A stretch of DNA of 64,000 bases, taken from the NCBI GenBank assembly GCA_020633495.1, contig JACKDR010000001.1, positions 496,001-560,000 on the forward strand, read 5' to 3'. The notes below the pieces were generated by a model. The model saw nothing but the letters and a program-made list of their open reading frames with translations, searched no databases and was not told the origin of the DNA. This DNA comes from Kofleriaceae bacterium (GTDB lineage: Bacteria; Myxococcota_A; Polyangia; Haliangiales; Haliangiaceae). Both the position numbers and the translations under genes were made by a program. Below are positions 28,046-41,707 of the stretch, piece by piece; position 1 is the stretch's first letter, and every line of letters begins with the position of its first letter.

Positions 28046-29535
28046 TCGGGCCGTGGCGCCGCGCCCGCGAGCTGCGCGCGCTGGTCGACGAGGTCGCCGC
28101 GGTCGACTGGCGCGACCCGGCGTGGTGGGCGCTGATCGGCGGCACCGCCGCGGTCGAGGGCCTGGCCGCGCGCGACCGCGCCGCCGCCGCGTACCTGGTG
28201 TCCGACGGCCAGCCCGCCGCCGACACGTTCATGGGCTGGCCGGCGCCGGCCCCGGCCACGCTGGCCGACGCGATCGCCGAGGCGATCGTCACCGCCCGCG
28301 CCGCGCGCGACGCCGTCGGCGAGCTCGACGGCACGCTGCCCGACCAGCCGCTGTCGCGCGCGCCCCTGCGTGGCGCCGCGAGCGGCGCGACCCGCCTGAT
28401 CGCGGCCGCGCCGGATCGCGTCGTCTTCGTCGTCGGCGGTCGCCGGGTCGCGACCGCGCTGTCCGGCGAACCGGACGACGACCTCTGGCTGGCGCGCGCC
28501 CTGGCCCGGGCCGCCGGTGGCGACGGCGGCGTCGACGCGACCGCGCCGCGCGGCGGCGACGACGGCCCGCCCGCCGCGATCGCCGCGGTCGTCGGCGATC
28601 ACGATCCGGCGTGGGCGCGCCACCTGCACCGCCGAGCCTGGTTCGCCGGCGGCGGGCCGTGGCTCGGGCTCGGCCGCGCTGGCGCGCTCGCGCTGGCCTC
28701 GACCTGCCACCTCGTGATCGACGGCTACGGCCACGCGCTGATCGCGGCGCGGCTCGCCGCCGCGACCACGGCCCCGGCCGCGCTCGCCCGACGCCATCGC
28801 CTCGCCGCCGCGGCCGCCGCCGTCGTCGGCGACGCGCCGGTGCCGCCGCTGCCGCCGCTGCCGCCGACCGCGACCGCGCCGCCGCTGGGCGTGGCGTGGC
28901 GACGCCTCGACGCGCTGCCCCGCTTCGCGGTCCTGGGCCACGCCCTGGGGCGGACCCTGTGGGACGACGCCGGCGTGGCCGACGCGCCGATGTCGCCGGT
29001 GTTCCAGGTCCCGGTCGCGCCCGGCGATCGCGACGATCCGCTGCGCTGGCGCCGCCGCGTGGTCCACGCGCTGCTGTCGGTCCGCTTCCACGACGGCCGC
29101 GCCGAGCCGGTGACGACCTTCGCGGCGCGGGCCCGCGACGCCATCGCCCGCGAGGCCGCCCGCGACGGCCTGGCCAGCCGCCTGCTCGCCGCCGCCGCCG
29201 CGGTGCCGATCCCGCTGGCGGTCAAGCGCCGCGGCGTCGGCGCCCGCGCCGGGTGGATCGCCGGGCCGGTCGACGTCCTCGCCGGGCGCAGCGCGCTGTC
29301 GGTGCTGCGCCTGCAGCCCGGCGACGCCCCGCCGCCGCCGCCGCTGGTGGCGGTCTCGGCGCCCGGCCAGGTGCCGCCGCGCGACGCCGCCCACGCCACC
29401 AGCGTGATCACCGCGATCGCCGACGCCGACGGCGGCGCGACCGTCACCCTGGCCGGCGCCGGGACCGCCGGAGACGCCGCCGGCGCGACGCGCCTGCTCG
29501 ATCGCTGGCTCGACCACCTGCGCCGGCCCGGCTGA
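28042..29535 (+). CDS. HxxxDG acyltransferase/condensation-like protein
   Basis: The 497-aa product starts at GTG 28042, overlapping the methyltransferase stop, so the two are coupled. It contains TCHLVIDGYGHALIAARLA, which carries the HxxxDG catalytic motif of the chloramphenicol acetyltransferase / 2-oxo-acid dehydrogenase E2 / condensation-domain superfamily. Later segments (RWRRRVVHALLSVRFHDG, ALSVLRLQPGD, ATVTLAGAGTAG) suit the second half of that fold. The N-terminal 130 residues contain AADTFMGWPAPAPATLADAI and have no recognised domain. Substrate unknown; association with a methyltransferase suggests a small-molecule modification or biosynthetic role, which is inference. Confidence 0.6.
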   Translation: MIGPWRRARELRALVDEVAAVDWRDPAWWALIGGTAAVEGLAARDRAAAAYLVSDGQPAADTFMGWPAPAPATLADAIAEAIVTARAARDAVGELDGTLPDQPLSRAPLRGAASGATRLIAAAPDRVVFVVGGRRVATALSGEPDDDLWLARALARAAGGDGGVDATAPRGGDDGPPAAIAAVVGDHDPAWARHLHRRAWFAGGGPWLGLGRAGALALASTCHLVIDGYGHALIAARLAAATTAPAALARRHRLAAAAAAVVGDAPVPPLPPLPPTATAPPLGVAWRRLDALPRFAVLGHALGRTLWDDAGVADAPMSPVFQVPVAPGDRDDPLRWRRRVVHALLSVRFHDGRAEPVTTFAARARDAIAREAARDGLASRLLAAAAAVPIPLAVKRRGVGARAGWIAGPVDVLAGRSALSVLRLQPGDAPPPPPLVAVSAPGQVPPRDAAHATSVITAIADADGGATVTLAGAGTAGDAAGATRLLDRWLDHLRRPG

Positions 29536-29620
29536 CCGCCCGCGCTGCCGCACCGCGTCGCGCGCGACCGCGCGATCGCGCTCGCAACCGTGGCGCGGAT
29601 CCGGCACCGTGGTCAGACGC

Positions 29621-30424
29621 ATGCGTCACCTCGTCGTCCTCGGGTGTCTGCTCGCCTGCAGCGCGTGCGCCATCACCGAGCCGTGGCCGGCGCAGCCGAT
29701 CGCGTCGCTCACCGTGACCACGTTCAACGTCGCCGGCGACGCCGCGCTCGCCGATCCCCGGGTCGCCCGCGCCATCACCGTCGAGCTGGTCGGCCTCGCG
29801 CCCGACGTCGCGCTGCTGCAGGAGTGCGCGGCCTGCGAGCGGGTGCTGGCGACCTTGCCCGCGCCGTACGCGCTGTTCCACCGCGCCGGCTCCGAGCTCG
29901 CGTTCGTCTACGACGCCAGCCGCTGGGACGTCGTCGCCGACGGCGCGCTCCGCCTCGGCAACGACGACGACGGCTGGGGCCGGCGCGAGGCCCGCTGGAT
30001 CGAGCTGCTGTCCCGCGACGACGACGCCCCGGTGGTCGCGTACTCGACCCACTTCTGCGTGCCGATCCGGTCCGCCGACGATCCCTGCGACACCGACCGC
30101 CAGCTCGCCTACGCCCGCCGCGTCGTCGCCCAGCTCGGCCGCCGCGACGTCCCGGTCGTCCTCGGCGGCGACCTCAACGTCTTCGACGGCTTCGCGGCCG
30201 GGCCGGTGGTCGCGGCGCTCGAGGCCGGCGGCCTGGTCGATCCGCTGCGCGCGGTCGACGCCGCGGCGACCGCCACCTTCGAGGGCAACGCCTGGGCGCC
30301 GCCCGGCCGCCTCGACTACCTGTTCGCGACGCCGCCGGTCGAGATCCTGGCGGCGTCGATCGCGACCGCGTCGGCCTCGGATCACCTGCCGGTGACCGCG
30401 ACGCTGGCGTTCCCGGCGCGGTAG
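29621..30424 (+). CDS. Endonuclease/exonuclease/phosphatase (EEP) family lipoprotein
   Basis: The ATG at 29621 gives a signal sequence MRHLVVLGCLLACSAC with a lipobox ending at Cys 14 or 16; an upstream start 12 bp earlier is less likely. EEP-fold motifs are VTTFNVAGD, VALLQECAAC (metal-binding Glu), AYSTHFC, LGGDLNVFDG (D and N of the active site) and ASDHLPVTA (the D-H pair). The 267-aa length fits small secreted EEP enzymes, which hydrolyse phosphodiesters of nucleic acid or lipids. A lipidated, envelope-located nuclease or phosphodiesterase is likely; the substrate is unknown. Confidence 0.87.
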   Translation: MRHLVVLGCLLACSACAITEPWPAQPIASLTVTTFNVAGDAALADPRVARAITVELVGLAPDVALLQECAACERVLATLPAPYALFHRAGSELAFVYDASRWDVVADGALRLGNDDDGWGRREARWIELLSRDDDAPVVAYSTHFCVPIRSADDPCDTDRQLAYARRVVAQLGRRDVPVVLGGDLNVFDGFAAGPVVAALEAGGLVDPLRAVDAAATATFEGNAWAPPGRLDYLFATPPVEILAASIATASASDHLPVTATLAFPAR

Positions 30425-30446
30425 GCGTCGCGCGCGCTACGTGGCG

Positions 30447-30467
30447 GCTCACCCCGGCCGGGTGAGC
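30447..30467. terminator. Hairpin GCTCACCC-CGGCC-GGGTGAGC
   Basis: A perfect 8-bp stem with a 5-nt loop lies 22 bp after the EEP gene stop. It is GC-rich without a T tract, so only a possible terminator. Confidence 0.4.
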
Positions 30468-30501
30468 AATCCGGCGCTTCCGCGAAGGGCGCTCTCCACG
30501 C

Positions 30502-30507
30502 TACGTT
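30502..30507 (+). promoter_or_regulatory. Candidate -10 box TACGTT, 7 nt before GTG 30515
   Basis: TACGTT-CGCGAGC-GTG: spacing consistent with a leaderless message for the delta-60 lipoprotein. Confidence 0.42.
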
Positions 30508-30514
30508 CGCGAGC

Positions 30515-31666
30515 GTGAAGCGTGTCGTGTTCCTACCGGGTGTGATGTGGCTCGTGGCCTGCGGGGAGCCCGCGCCCCCCGACGCCAGCGTCGACGCCGG
30601 GCCGCCGGCGGCGATCGTCGACCCTTCGTTCGGTCGAGATGGATATACCCAGCTCGACATCCGGGGGGAGCAGGTCGCGGCGATCGCGGTCCGCCCCTCC
30701 GGCGCCTTCGCGGCGATCACCTACAGCTTCCCGTACAACGGCGAGCTGACCTCCCGTCTGCGCGTGTTCCTCGACGACGGCTCGCTCGACCCGGTCTTCG
30801 CGTCCTCCGGCGTGCTGGCGCTCGACGCGTTCCGCGCCCCGCACACCGTCCTCGCCGCGGCCGACGGCCGCTGGACCGTGATCGGGCCGTGCCGGGCGAC
30901 CCCGGCGCTGTGCGTGATGCGCTGGAACCCCGACCGGACCCCCGACGCGTCGTTCGGCGACAACGGGCTGGTGACGGTCGACGGCGTCGGCTACGTCGAC
31001 GCCGCCGTGACCGCCGACGGCGGCGCCATCGTCATCGGCACCACCGCCGCGGCGCGCCTGACGCCGGACGGCGTGCTCGACACCACGTACGGCGACGCCG
31101 GCCACGCCGCGCTGCCGTTCGAGACCCGCCACGCCACGATCGACGGCGCCGGAAGAGTGCTCGCGGTCGAGTACGGGGTCACGACCACCGTCACGCGGCT
31201 CACCGCCGACGGCGCCGTGGACGCCACCTACGGCGCCAGCGGCCTCGCCGCCGGGTCGGGGAACACCGGCCTGTCGACCATCGTCGCGCTCGACGACGGC
31301 GCGGTCCTGGTCGGCGGCACCTACTTCCAGGATCTGCTCGTGCTCCGGTTCGACGCCGACGGCTCGCCCTCGCCCGACTTCGCGCAGTACGGCCGCGCGG
31401 TCCTCGCCGAGGGCAGCAACGCGTTCGGCATCGCGGTCCTCCCCGACGGTCGCATCGCCGCCGCGGGCTACCACGGAGTCGCCGGCATCATCGACTGGAT
31501 CGGCAGCGACGGGCGCTGGCTCGACACCTCGCTGACCCCGAACGCGATCTGGAAGGCGATCGGCACCGACGCCCAGGGCCGCGTGATCGTCGGCGGCGAC
31601 GTCAGCCTGGTGCCGGGCTCGAACTCGTACGACGGGGTGAAGTTCGCGCGCTTCCTGCCGCAGTGA
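30515..31666 (+). CDS. Delta-60 repeat lipoprotein
   Basis: The 383-aa protein starts at GTG 30515. The signal VKRVVFLPGVMWLVACG has a lipobox VAC. A short Asp/Ala/Pro linker precedes about six delta-60 repeats, each with the signature D-x-S/T-F/Y-G-x-x-G: DPSFGRDG, DPVFASSG, DASFGDNG, DTTYGDAG, DATYGASG and SPDFAQYG. These form a beta-propeller-like surface domain found mostly in Myxococcota. Role unknown; a lipid-anchored outer-surface or periplasmic protein is likely. Confidence 0.88.
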   Translation: MKRVVFLPGVMWLVACGEPAPPDASVDAGPPAAIVDPSFGRDGYTQLDIRGEQVAAIAVRPSGAFAAITYSFPYNGELTSRLRVFLDDGSLDPVFASSGVLALDAFRAPHTVLAAADGRWTVIGPCRATPALCVMRWNPDRTPDASFGDNGLVTVDGVGYVDAAVTADGGAIVIGTTAAARLTPDGVLDTTYGDAGHAALPFETRHATIDGAGRVLAVEYGVTTTVTRLTADGAVDATYGASGLAAGSGNTGLSTIVALDDGAVLVGGTYFQDLLVLRFDADGSPSPDFAQYGRAVLAEGSNAFGIAVLPDGRIAAAGYHGVAGIIDWIGSDGRWLDTSLTPNAIWKAIGTDAQGRVIVGGDVSLVPGSNSYDGVKFARFLPQ

Positions 31667-31696
31667 GGTCGCGCACCGCCGCGCGGCCGGCGTCCG

Positions 31697-33097
<1,401 letters not shown>

Positions 33098-33149
33098 CGT
33101 CCCGCGAATCCTATACACGCCCTGACGGGTTCATGGTAGCCGAGGGGGG

Positions 33150-36833
<3,684 letters not shown>

Positions 36834-36866
36834 CCACGACGCGGCCGCGCCGCCGGCGCTCGCGCG

Positions 36867-36977
36867 CTACTTGAGCGCGAACCAGTAGACGGCGAAGCCG
36901 ATGCCACCCAGGACGACCAGCGCGCCCAGGACGCGGTCGATGCGGAGCTTGCGCTGCGGCTGACGATGTTCGCTCAT
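36867..36977 (-). CDS. Small single-pass membrane protein, 36 aa
   Basis: The ATG at 36977 has GAGGAGA about 5 nt upstream. The product has a basic N-terminus (MSEHRQPQRKLRIDR) and one transmembrane helix (VLGALVVLGGIGFAVYWFA) ending in Lys, a good N-in membrane topology. Its 3' end faces metH, which stops 33 bp away. Unknown function; possibly a small membrane regulator. Confidence 0.6.
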   Translation of the reverse strand: MSEHRQPQRKLRIDRVLGALVVLGGIGFAVYWFALK

Positions 36978-37050
36978 GGCTCTCCTCGCCCCCTGCGGGA
37001 TGCCGGCATCATAGCCGTAACCGCCGGCCGCGGGGCCGCGTAGGCCCGAC

Positions 37051-37866
37051 ATGCCGCGCCCTGCCAGGTCGTTCCGGTCCGCCGCCGTGCCGCTGTCGCT
37101 GCTGGTCGTCGCGGGCTGCGCGGCGGCGGCCGGCGACCGCGCCGGCGAGGCCCCGGGGACCGGCGGCGCGGCGGCGCCCGCCGGCGCCACGATCGCGGCG
37201 GGCGCGACCGACGACCCGGTCGCCCGCGCCGACGGCCCGGTGGTGCTCGAGCTGTTCACGTCCCAGGGCTGCAGCTCGTGCCCGCCGGCCGACCGGCTGC
37301 TGTCGTCGCTGCGCCGCGGCGACCGGATCGCCGGCCGGCCGGTCATCCCGCTGGCGTTCCACGTCGACTACTGGAACGACCTGGGCTGGGCCGATCCGCT
37401 GTCGTCGGCGGCGTGGTCGCGGCGGCAGAGCTGGTACGCCCACCGCCTCGGCGCCGGCCGCGTCTACACCCCGCAGCTGGTGATCGCCGGCGCCGCCGAC
37501 GTCGTCGGTTCGCGCCGGGGCGACGCCGAGCGGGCGGTCGCCGCCGCGCCCGCCACCGCCGACCTCGAGGCCACGACGCGCCGCGACGGTCGCACGCTCC
37601 ACGTCACCGCGACCGCGCCCGGCGGCGGCGACGCCTGGGTCGCCGTCGTCGAGGACGGCCTGGTCACCGACGTGGCGTCGGGCGAGAACGCCGACCGCAC
37701 GCTGCGCAGCGATCACGTCGTGCGCGCGCTGGTCCGGGTCGCCGGCGCCGGGACCCGGGGCGACGTCGACGTCACGCTCGAGCCGAGGTGGCGCGACGTC
37801 CACGTCGTCGTCTTCGCGCAGGACGACGCCAGCGGCGCGATCGTCGCGGCGCGCGCGCTCGACTGA
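37051..37866 (+). CDS. DUF1223 (thioredoxin-fold) secreted lipoprotein
   Basis: The 271-aa protein starts at the ATG at 37051. It has a lipoprotein signal (SLLVVAGCAAA) and an Ala/Gly-rich linker, then the DUF1223 domain. That domain has the conserved LELFTSQGCSSCPPADRLL with a CxxC pair, AFHVDYWNDLGWADP, WSRRQSWYAHRLG and VYTPQLVIAG. The CxxC at the start of the domain fits a thioredoxin-like fold, but no redox partner is known. A C-terminal beta-rich part (LHVTATAPGGGDAWVAVVED) completes the family. Likely periplasmic and membrane-anchored. Confidence 0.9.
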   Translation: MPRPARSFRSAAVPLSLLVVAGCAAAAGDRAGEAPGTGGAAAPAGATIAAGATDDPVARADGPVVLELFTSQGCSSCPPADRLLSSLRRGDRIAGRPVIPLAFHVDYWNDLGWADPLSSAAWSRRQSWYAHRLGAGRVYTPQLVIAGAADVVGSRRGDAERAVAAAPATADLEATTRRDGRTLHVTATAPGGGDAWVAVVEDGLVTDVASGENADRTLRSDHVVRALVRVAGAGTRGDVDVTLEPRWRDVHVVVFAQDDASGAIVAARALD

Positions 37867-37887
37867 CCGCGACGGCGGCGCGCCACG

Positions 37888-38292
37888 TCACGGCAGCGGG
37901 GTCAGGCCGTCGTCGCGCGGCCGGGCCGGGGCGTCGGGATCCGGCTTGGTCGGCGGCGCCGCGGCGGCGTCGTCGTGCGCGTCGTCGGCCTCGGCGGCGT
38001 CGAGGCGATCGAGGACGTCGGGCGGCACCGAGTCCTTGACCTTCACCGGCCGCGGCTCCTTGGTCGGCTGGTTGGACTCCGCCTTGGCCGCCGCGCCGTT
38101 GGGATCGGCGAGGGTTGCCGCGCCCGCGACCGCCGCGGCGGCGCCCGCGACCACCGCGGGGTTGGGTCGCGGCACGTTCTGCAGCGCGGGTGGCCCGCCG
38201 CATGCCGGGATGATCAGGCCGAGCGCGCCGACCAGCACCGGACCCAGGACTCGCGCCTCGAGAGACGCGAACTTCGAGCGTCGCAGCCTCAT
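37888..38292 (-). CDS. Putative small lipoprotein with Pro/Asp/Ala-rich body
   Basis: The ATG at 38292 follows a TACCCT box by 6 nt; the open frame above it overlaps the divergent promoter. The 134-aa product has a lipoprotein signal (VLVGALGLIIPACGGP). The body is low complexity with charged and Pro-rich stretches (KEPRPVKVKDSVPPDVLDRL, DDAHDDAAAAPP). There is no recognised domain. It is probably an envelope-anchored, unstructured protein. Confidence 0.62.
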   Translation of the reverse strand: MRLRRSKFASLEARVLGPVLVGALGLIIPACGGPPALQNVPRPNPAVVAGAAAAVAGAATLADPNGAAAKAESNQPTKEPRPVKVKDSVPPDVLDRLDAAEADDAHDDAAAAPPTKPDPDAPARPRDDGLTPLP

Positions 38293-38298
38293 GGTCTC

Positions 38299-38304
38299 AG
38301 GGTA
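38299..38304 (-). promoter_or_regulatory. Candidate -10 box TACCCT, 6 nt before ATG 38292
   Basis: TACCCT-GAGACC-ATG on the minus strand, the same spacing as the other leaderless candidates. Confidence 0.45.
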
Positions 38305-38355
38305 CCAGGAACCCCGGGGCTGTCGACGGCCGATCCGGAGCGTGGCCACGCGGTG

Positions 38356-38361
38356 TACCGT
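38356..38361 (+). promoter_or_regulatory. Candidate -10 box TACCGT, 5 nt before ATG 38367
   Basis: TACCGT-CCGGC-ATG in front of the lamin-tail-like lipoprotein gene. Confidence 0.48.
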
Positions 38362-38366
38362 CCGGC

Positions 38367-39391
38367 ATGCGCCCGATCGTCGCAGCCTTGCTGCTCTGCG
38401 CCGCCTGTGGAGACGACGCCCAGTTCACCGACGCGCGGGTCGGGGACGCCCGCCGCCCGGTCGACGCCGCGACGGTCGACGCCGTGCCGGCGCCCGACGG
38501 CGCGGTGGACGCCATGGCGGATGCGGCGACCGACGCCGCGACCGACGCCGCGACCGACGCCGCGACCGACGCCGCGACCGACGCCGCGATCGACGCCGCG
38601 ATCGACGCGACCGTCGGGCCAGACGCCGCCGTCATGGTCGATGCCATGGTCGCCGTCGACGCCGCCGCTCCCGACGCCGCCGTCGTCCCCGACGCCGCCG
38701 CCCCCGACGCCGCCTTCGCCGACGCCGCCACCCCCGACGCCGGCACCCCTGACGCCGCCGCCCCGACGCCGCCGTCATCCCCGACGCCGCCGCCCCCGAC
38801 GCCGCCGCCCCCGACGCCGCCGCCCCCGACGCCGCCTTCGCCGACGCCGCCTTCGCCGACGCCGCGGTGTGTGCCGCGCCGCTGGCGCCCGCCGACGACG
38901 GCAGCGGCGCGGCCCGGCAGGCGGTCGTCATCTCCGAGATCGATCCCGGCGTGACGATCGAGCTCTACAACAACACCGCGTCGCCGATCGCGCTGAGCTC
39001 GACCGCCTACTGGCTGTGCTCGCCGTTCGTCTACAAGGATCTGGCGTCGCTGGCACCGGCGGTGACGATCCCCGCCGGCGGCTACGCCACGGTGCCGTGG
39101 CCCGCCGGGTTCACCGACGTCGACGCCGGCGGCGAGGTCATCCTCTACCTCGACGCCAACACCGGCTTCGGCGACGGCCTCAAGATCATGGACTTCGTGT
39201 GCTGGGGGACCAACCCGCACGGCTCGCGCCTCGCGCTCGCCGCCGGCGCCGGCAAGTGGAGCAGCGATCAGGCCTCGGCGTGCGCGCCGGCGCTCGGCGC
39301 CGGCGCCCTGCACCGCGTCGCCGGCTCCGCCGGCACCGACGCCACCCACTACGACACCACGAGCCCGCCGTCGCCGCAGACGTGCCCGTGA
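38367..39391 (+). CDS. Lamin-tail-like lipoprotein with Asp-Ala-Pro repeat linker, frame shifted in a C run
   Basis: The ATG at 38367 encodes MRPIVAALLLCAACGDD with lipobox CAAC. A repetitive linker of DAAT, DAAI and PDAA units follows. At about 38762-38765 (GCCCCGACG) the frame changes. One extra C would continue the PDAA repeats (VIPDAAAPDAA, FADAAVCAAP) into a folded domain, QAVVISEIDPGVTIELYN then LYLDANTGFGDGLKIMDFVCWG. That domain looks like a lamin-tail or related beta-sandwich of secreted proteins. Corrected length is about 341 aa. The downstream stop overlaps the next start (GTGA). The shift could be a sequencing error or repeat-tract slippage. Confidence 0.75.
38515..38865 (+). repeat. 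Coding DAAT/PDAA repeat tract
   Basis: Twelve-base units (GACGCCGCGACC, CCCGACGCCGCC and variants) are repeated more than 20 times and encode a Pro-Asp-Ala linker. The tract contains the apparent frame change at about 38762, where one unit has CCCC in place of CCCCC. Confidence 0.75.
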
Positions 39392-40740
39392 CCACCGCAT
39401 CGACCGGCGTCGCGGTGATCGCGGCGCTCACCCTCGGTCTGGCCGGCTGCGGCGACAACGCCGTCGACGACGCCTTCGCGTGGCGCGTCGACCTGACCGA
39501 TCTCGATCCGGCGCTGCTGGCCGCCGCGGTCACCGACCGCGAGATCGTGGTCGTCGGCGGCGGCCCCGGCGGCGCGGTGTTGCTGTCCTGGGACGACGCG
39601 ACGCGGACCTGGCGTCGCCCCGCCCTGCCCGGCGGCGCCGACACGCTGTGGTGGACCTGGATCGGCGCCGACGACGCCGCGATCGCGGTCGGCGCCCGGG
39701 CCACGGTGCTGCGCCGGGTCGGCGGCGCCTGGCAGGCCGACGACGTCCACGACCTGGTCGGCGGCGAGGTCACGCTGTACGGCGCGTGGGGCGCCGGCGC
39801 CGACGACGTCTGGGTGGTCGGCGGCACGCTGGCGCCGTCGCCGACGCCGGGCGTGGTGCTGCACTTCGACGGCGCCGGCTGGCAGCTCGCCGCCGTGGTC
39901 GATCACGCGCTGTACAAGGTCTGGGGCGCCGCCGCGGACGACCTGTGGGCGGTCGGCGAGGCCGGGACGATCCTGCACGGCGACGGCGCGACCTGGACCG
40001 CGACGACCTCGCCGACGACCAGCCGCCTGATCGCGGTGATCGGCCGCGCCGGCGACGAGGTCTACGCGGTCGGCGGCGACGACGGCGGCGTCGTGCTGCG
40101 CTGGGACGGCGCGACGTGGGCGCGCTTCGCGACCACGCCGGCGCGGCTGTCCGGCGTGTGGACCGCGCCCGGCGCGGCGCTGTTCGTCGCCGGCGCCGAC
40201 GGCTACCTCGAGCGGTTCGGCGCCGACGACGCGGCGCCGCCGTCGGCGACCGCGCGCCGCGTCGCGACGCTGACGCCGGCGATCGATCTCCACGCCCTCG
40301 CGGGCGCGCACGGACGGATCGTCGCCGTGGGCGCCGACCTGGCGGGCGGCGCCGCCGGCCTGACCGGCACCCTGGCCAGCCACGGCGTCGCGCTGCAGGG
40401 CGCGATCGACGCGCCGGTCGACGCCGCGGTGCCCGACGCCGGCCCCGACGCCAGCCTCGACGCCGCCGGCCCCGACGCCAGCCCCGACGCCGCCGGCCTC
40501 GACGACGCCGGTGCAGGCCCGGGCCCGGGCGAGCCCTGCAGCTACCCACCGCCGGCGCCGCCGCCGGCGTGCAGCGCCGGCCTGAGCTGCTACCTCGTCG
40601 ACCCGCCGATCGACCTGGTGTGCACGCAGACGTGCGTCACCGTCGCCGACTGCGACGCCTACGGCGCCGGCGCCTGCTGCCGCGTCCCGCACCCGCAGAC
40701 CCTCGACGCGGTGTGCCTGCCGGCCGCGTACTGTCCCTGA
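39388..40740 (+). CDS. Beta-propeller-like lipoprotein with Cys-rich tail
   Basis: The GTG at 39388 overlaps the previous stop. The 450-aa product has signal and lipobox GVAVIAALTLGLAGCGD. Repeated blade-like units follow, each ending in a Val/Gly-rich strand then Trp: DDVWVVGGTL, DDLWAVGEAGTILHGDGATW, DEVYAVGGDDGGVVLRWDGATW. These resemble the propeller repeats of myxobacterial surface proteins. A PDAGPDAS-type linker leads to a compact C-terminal Cys-rich region with at least nine Cys (CSAGLSCYLV, CTQTCVTVADCDAYGAGACC). Probably exported and disulfide-stabilised; function unknown. Confidence 0.75.
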   Translation: MTTASTGVAVIAALTLGLAGCGDNAVDDAFAWRVDLTDLDPALLAAAVTDREIVVVGGGPGGAVLLSWDDATRTWRRPALPGGADTLWWTWIGADDAAIAVGARATVLRRVGGAWQADDVHDLVGGEVTLYGAWGAGADDVWVVGGTLAPSPTPGVVLHFDGAGWQLAAVVDHALYKVWGAAADDLWAVGEAGTILHGDGATWTATTSPTTSRLIAVIGRAGDEVYAVGGDDGGVVLRWDGATWARFATTPARLSGVWTAPGAALFVAGADGYLERFGADDAAPPSATARRVATLTPAIDLHALAGAHGRIVAVGADLAGGAAGLTGTLASHGVALQGAIDAPVDAAVPDAGPDASLDAAGPDASPDAAGLDDAGAGPGPGEPCSYPPPAPPPACSAGLSCYLVDPPIDLVCTQTCVTVADCDAYGAGACCRVPHPQTLDAVCLPAAYCP

Positions 40741-40760
40741 TCGAGGTCGGCGAGCCGGCG

Positions 40761-41459
40761 CTACTCGACCGCGCAGCCCATCCCGCGCGCACCGGTACGG
40801 ACCGCGTTCAAGGCCATGAGGCAGGCGTCCGACGCCTGCGCCCGCTCGGTCTCGCGCGCCGCCGACAGATCTCCGAGCCCTCCGAGCAGCCGGTCGCGTC
40901 CGGCCCGGAGCTTCGCCCGCTCCTCGTCGTCGACGTTGTCGCAGCGGACCAGCGCCGCGATGCTCGCCACGTAGGCGTCGCACGTCTCCACCGTCGTCGA
41001 CGCGATCTCGTCGTCCGAGGCCGCGAGGTTGCCGGTGACGACGTTCATCAGGCATACCGTCATCTCCGATGCCAGCGTCGACACCTGCTCGCGCTGGTCG
41101 TCATCGAACACGAGGTTGCGGTACCGGTCGGCGAGGTCTCGAAAATCCCGCTCGACCTCCTGGTTGCAGCCCTCGTCGCGACACGCGCACGCGCGATCGC
41201 GCAGCGCGGCGAGGCCGCGCAGCGCGACCACCGCGGGATCCTCGGGCGGCGGCTCGCACGCGCACGCCTCGTAGCTCCGGCTCTCGGGCGCGCAGCGCTG
41301 GCTGCCGCTGGTGCCGTCGGCGCAGACGCACGCGGCGTGAGCTCCGGCGACGCACGCCGGCGGCCCGACCACGACCGACTCGCCGCGCCTGCCACAACCC
41401 GTGAAGGCCACGGCCACGAGCGCCAGCAGCCGCACACCCTTCGAGCTCGAGTTCGTCAT
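40761..41459 (-). CDS. Cys-rich lipoprotein family, member A
   Basis: The ATG at 41459 (MTNSSSKG) gives a 232-aa lipoprotein (LALVAVAFTGCGRRG). It has three modules. An N-terminal Cys module ACVAGAHAACVCADG with CACEPP is shared only with members B and C. A central module LRDRACACRDEGCNQEVERDF carries the family CxC-x4-C hallmark. A diverged C-terminal module starts CDAYVASIAALVRCD and ends ACLMALNAVRTG. It is the most diverged of the three N-module members and stands alone beside a Ser/Gly-rich lipoprotein gene. The family is not one I can name; metal binding or disulfide cross-linking is inferred from the Cys patterns. Confidence 0.75.
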   Translation of the reverse strand: MTNSSSKGVRLLALVAVAFTGCGRRGESVVVGPPACVAGAHAACVCADGTSGSQRCAPESRSYEACACEPPPEDPAVVALRGLAALRDRACACRDEGCNQEVERDFRDLADRYRNLVFDDDQREQVSTLASEMTVCLMNVVTGNLAASDDEIASTTVETCDAYVASIAALVRCDNVDDEERAKLRAGRDRLLGGLGDLSAARETERAQASDACLMALNAVRTGARGMGCAVE

Positions 41460-41707
41460 CGCTGGACCCTGTTCCTTCCGCGCGTCGGTGCCGCCGAGTC
41501 TGTCGCACATCGGCGCGCGCGCACAACCCGAGCGCGCCCGGTGCCGGCGCGTGCCAGCGCTTGCCTGCGCGATCGCCGTCGACGAGCCGCGATCGCGCGC
41601 GCGTGACGCCGCGTACCGGCAACGTCCGGGGCTTGCCGGATTGTGCGGCGTCGGCCGCGTCGGAGCGCGTGCTACTGCCGAAGCCAGATTCTCGAGGGAG
41701 GAACGCG

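Noticed and set aside
33098..33149. Cobalamin or SAM riboswitch upstream of metH
   Set aside because: Only 52 bp separate the metH and cbs starts, too short for either riboswitch, and no B12-box-like sequence is seen.
37051..37056. A leaderless -10 box (TAGGCC) before the DUF1223-like gene
   Set aside because: It lacks the final T of the TAnnnT pattern and is only 4 nt from the ATG, so it was left out of the promoter set.
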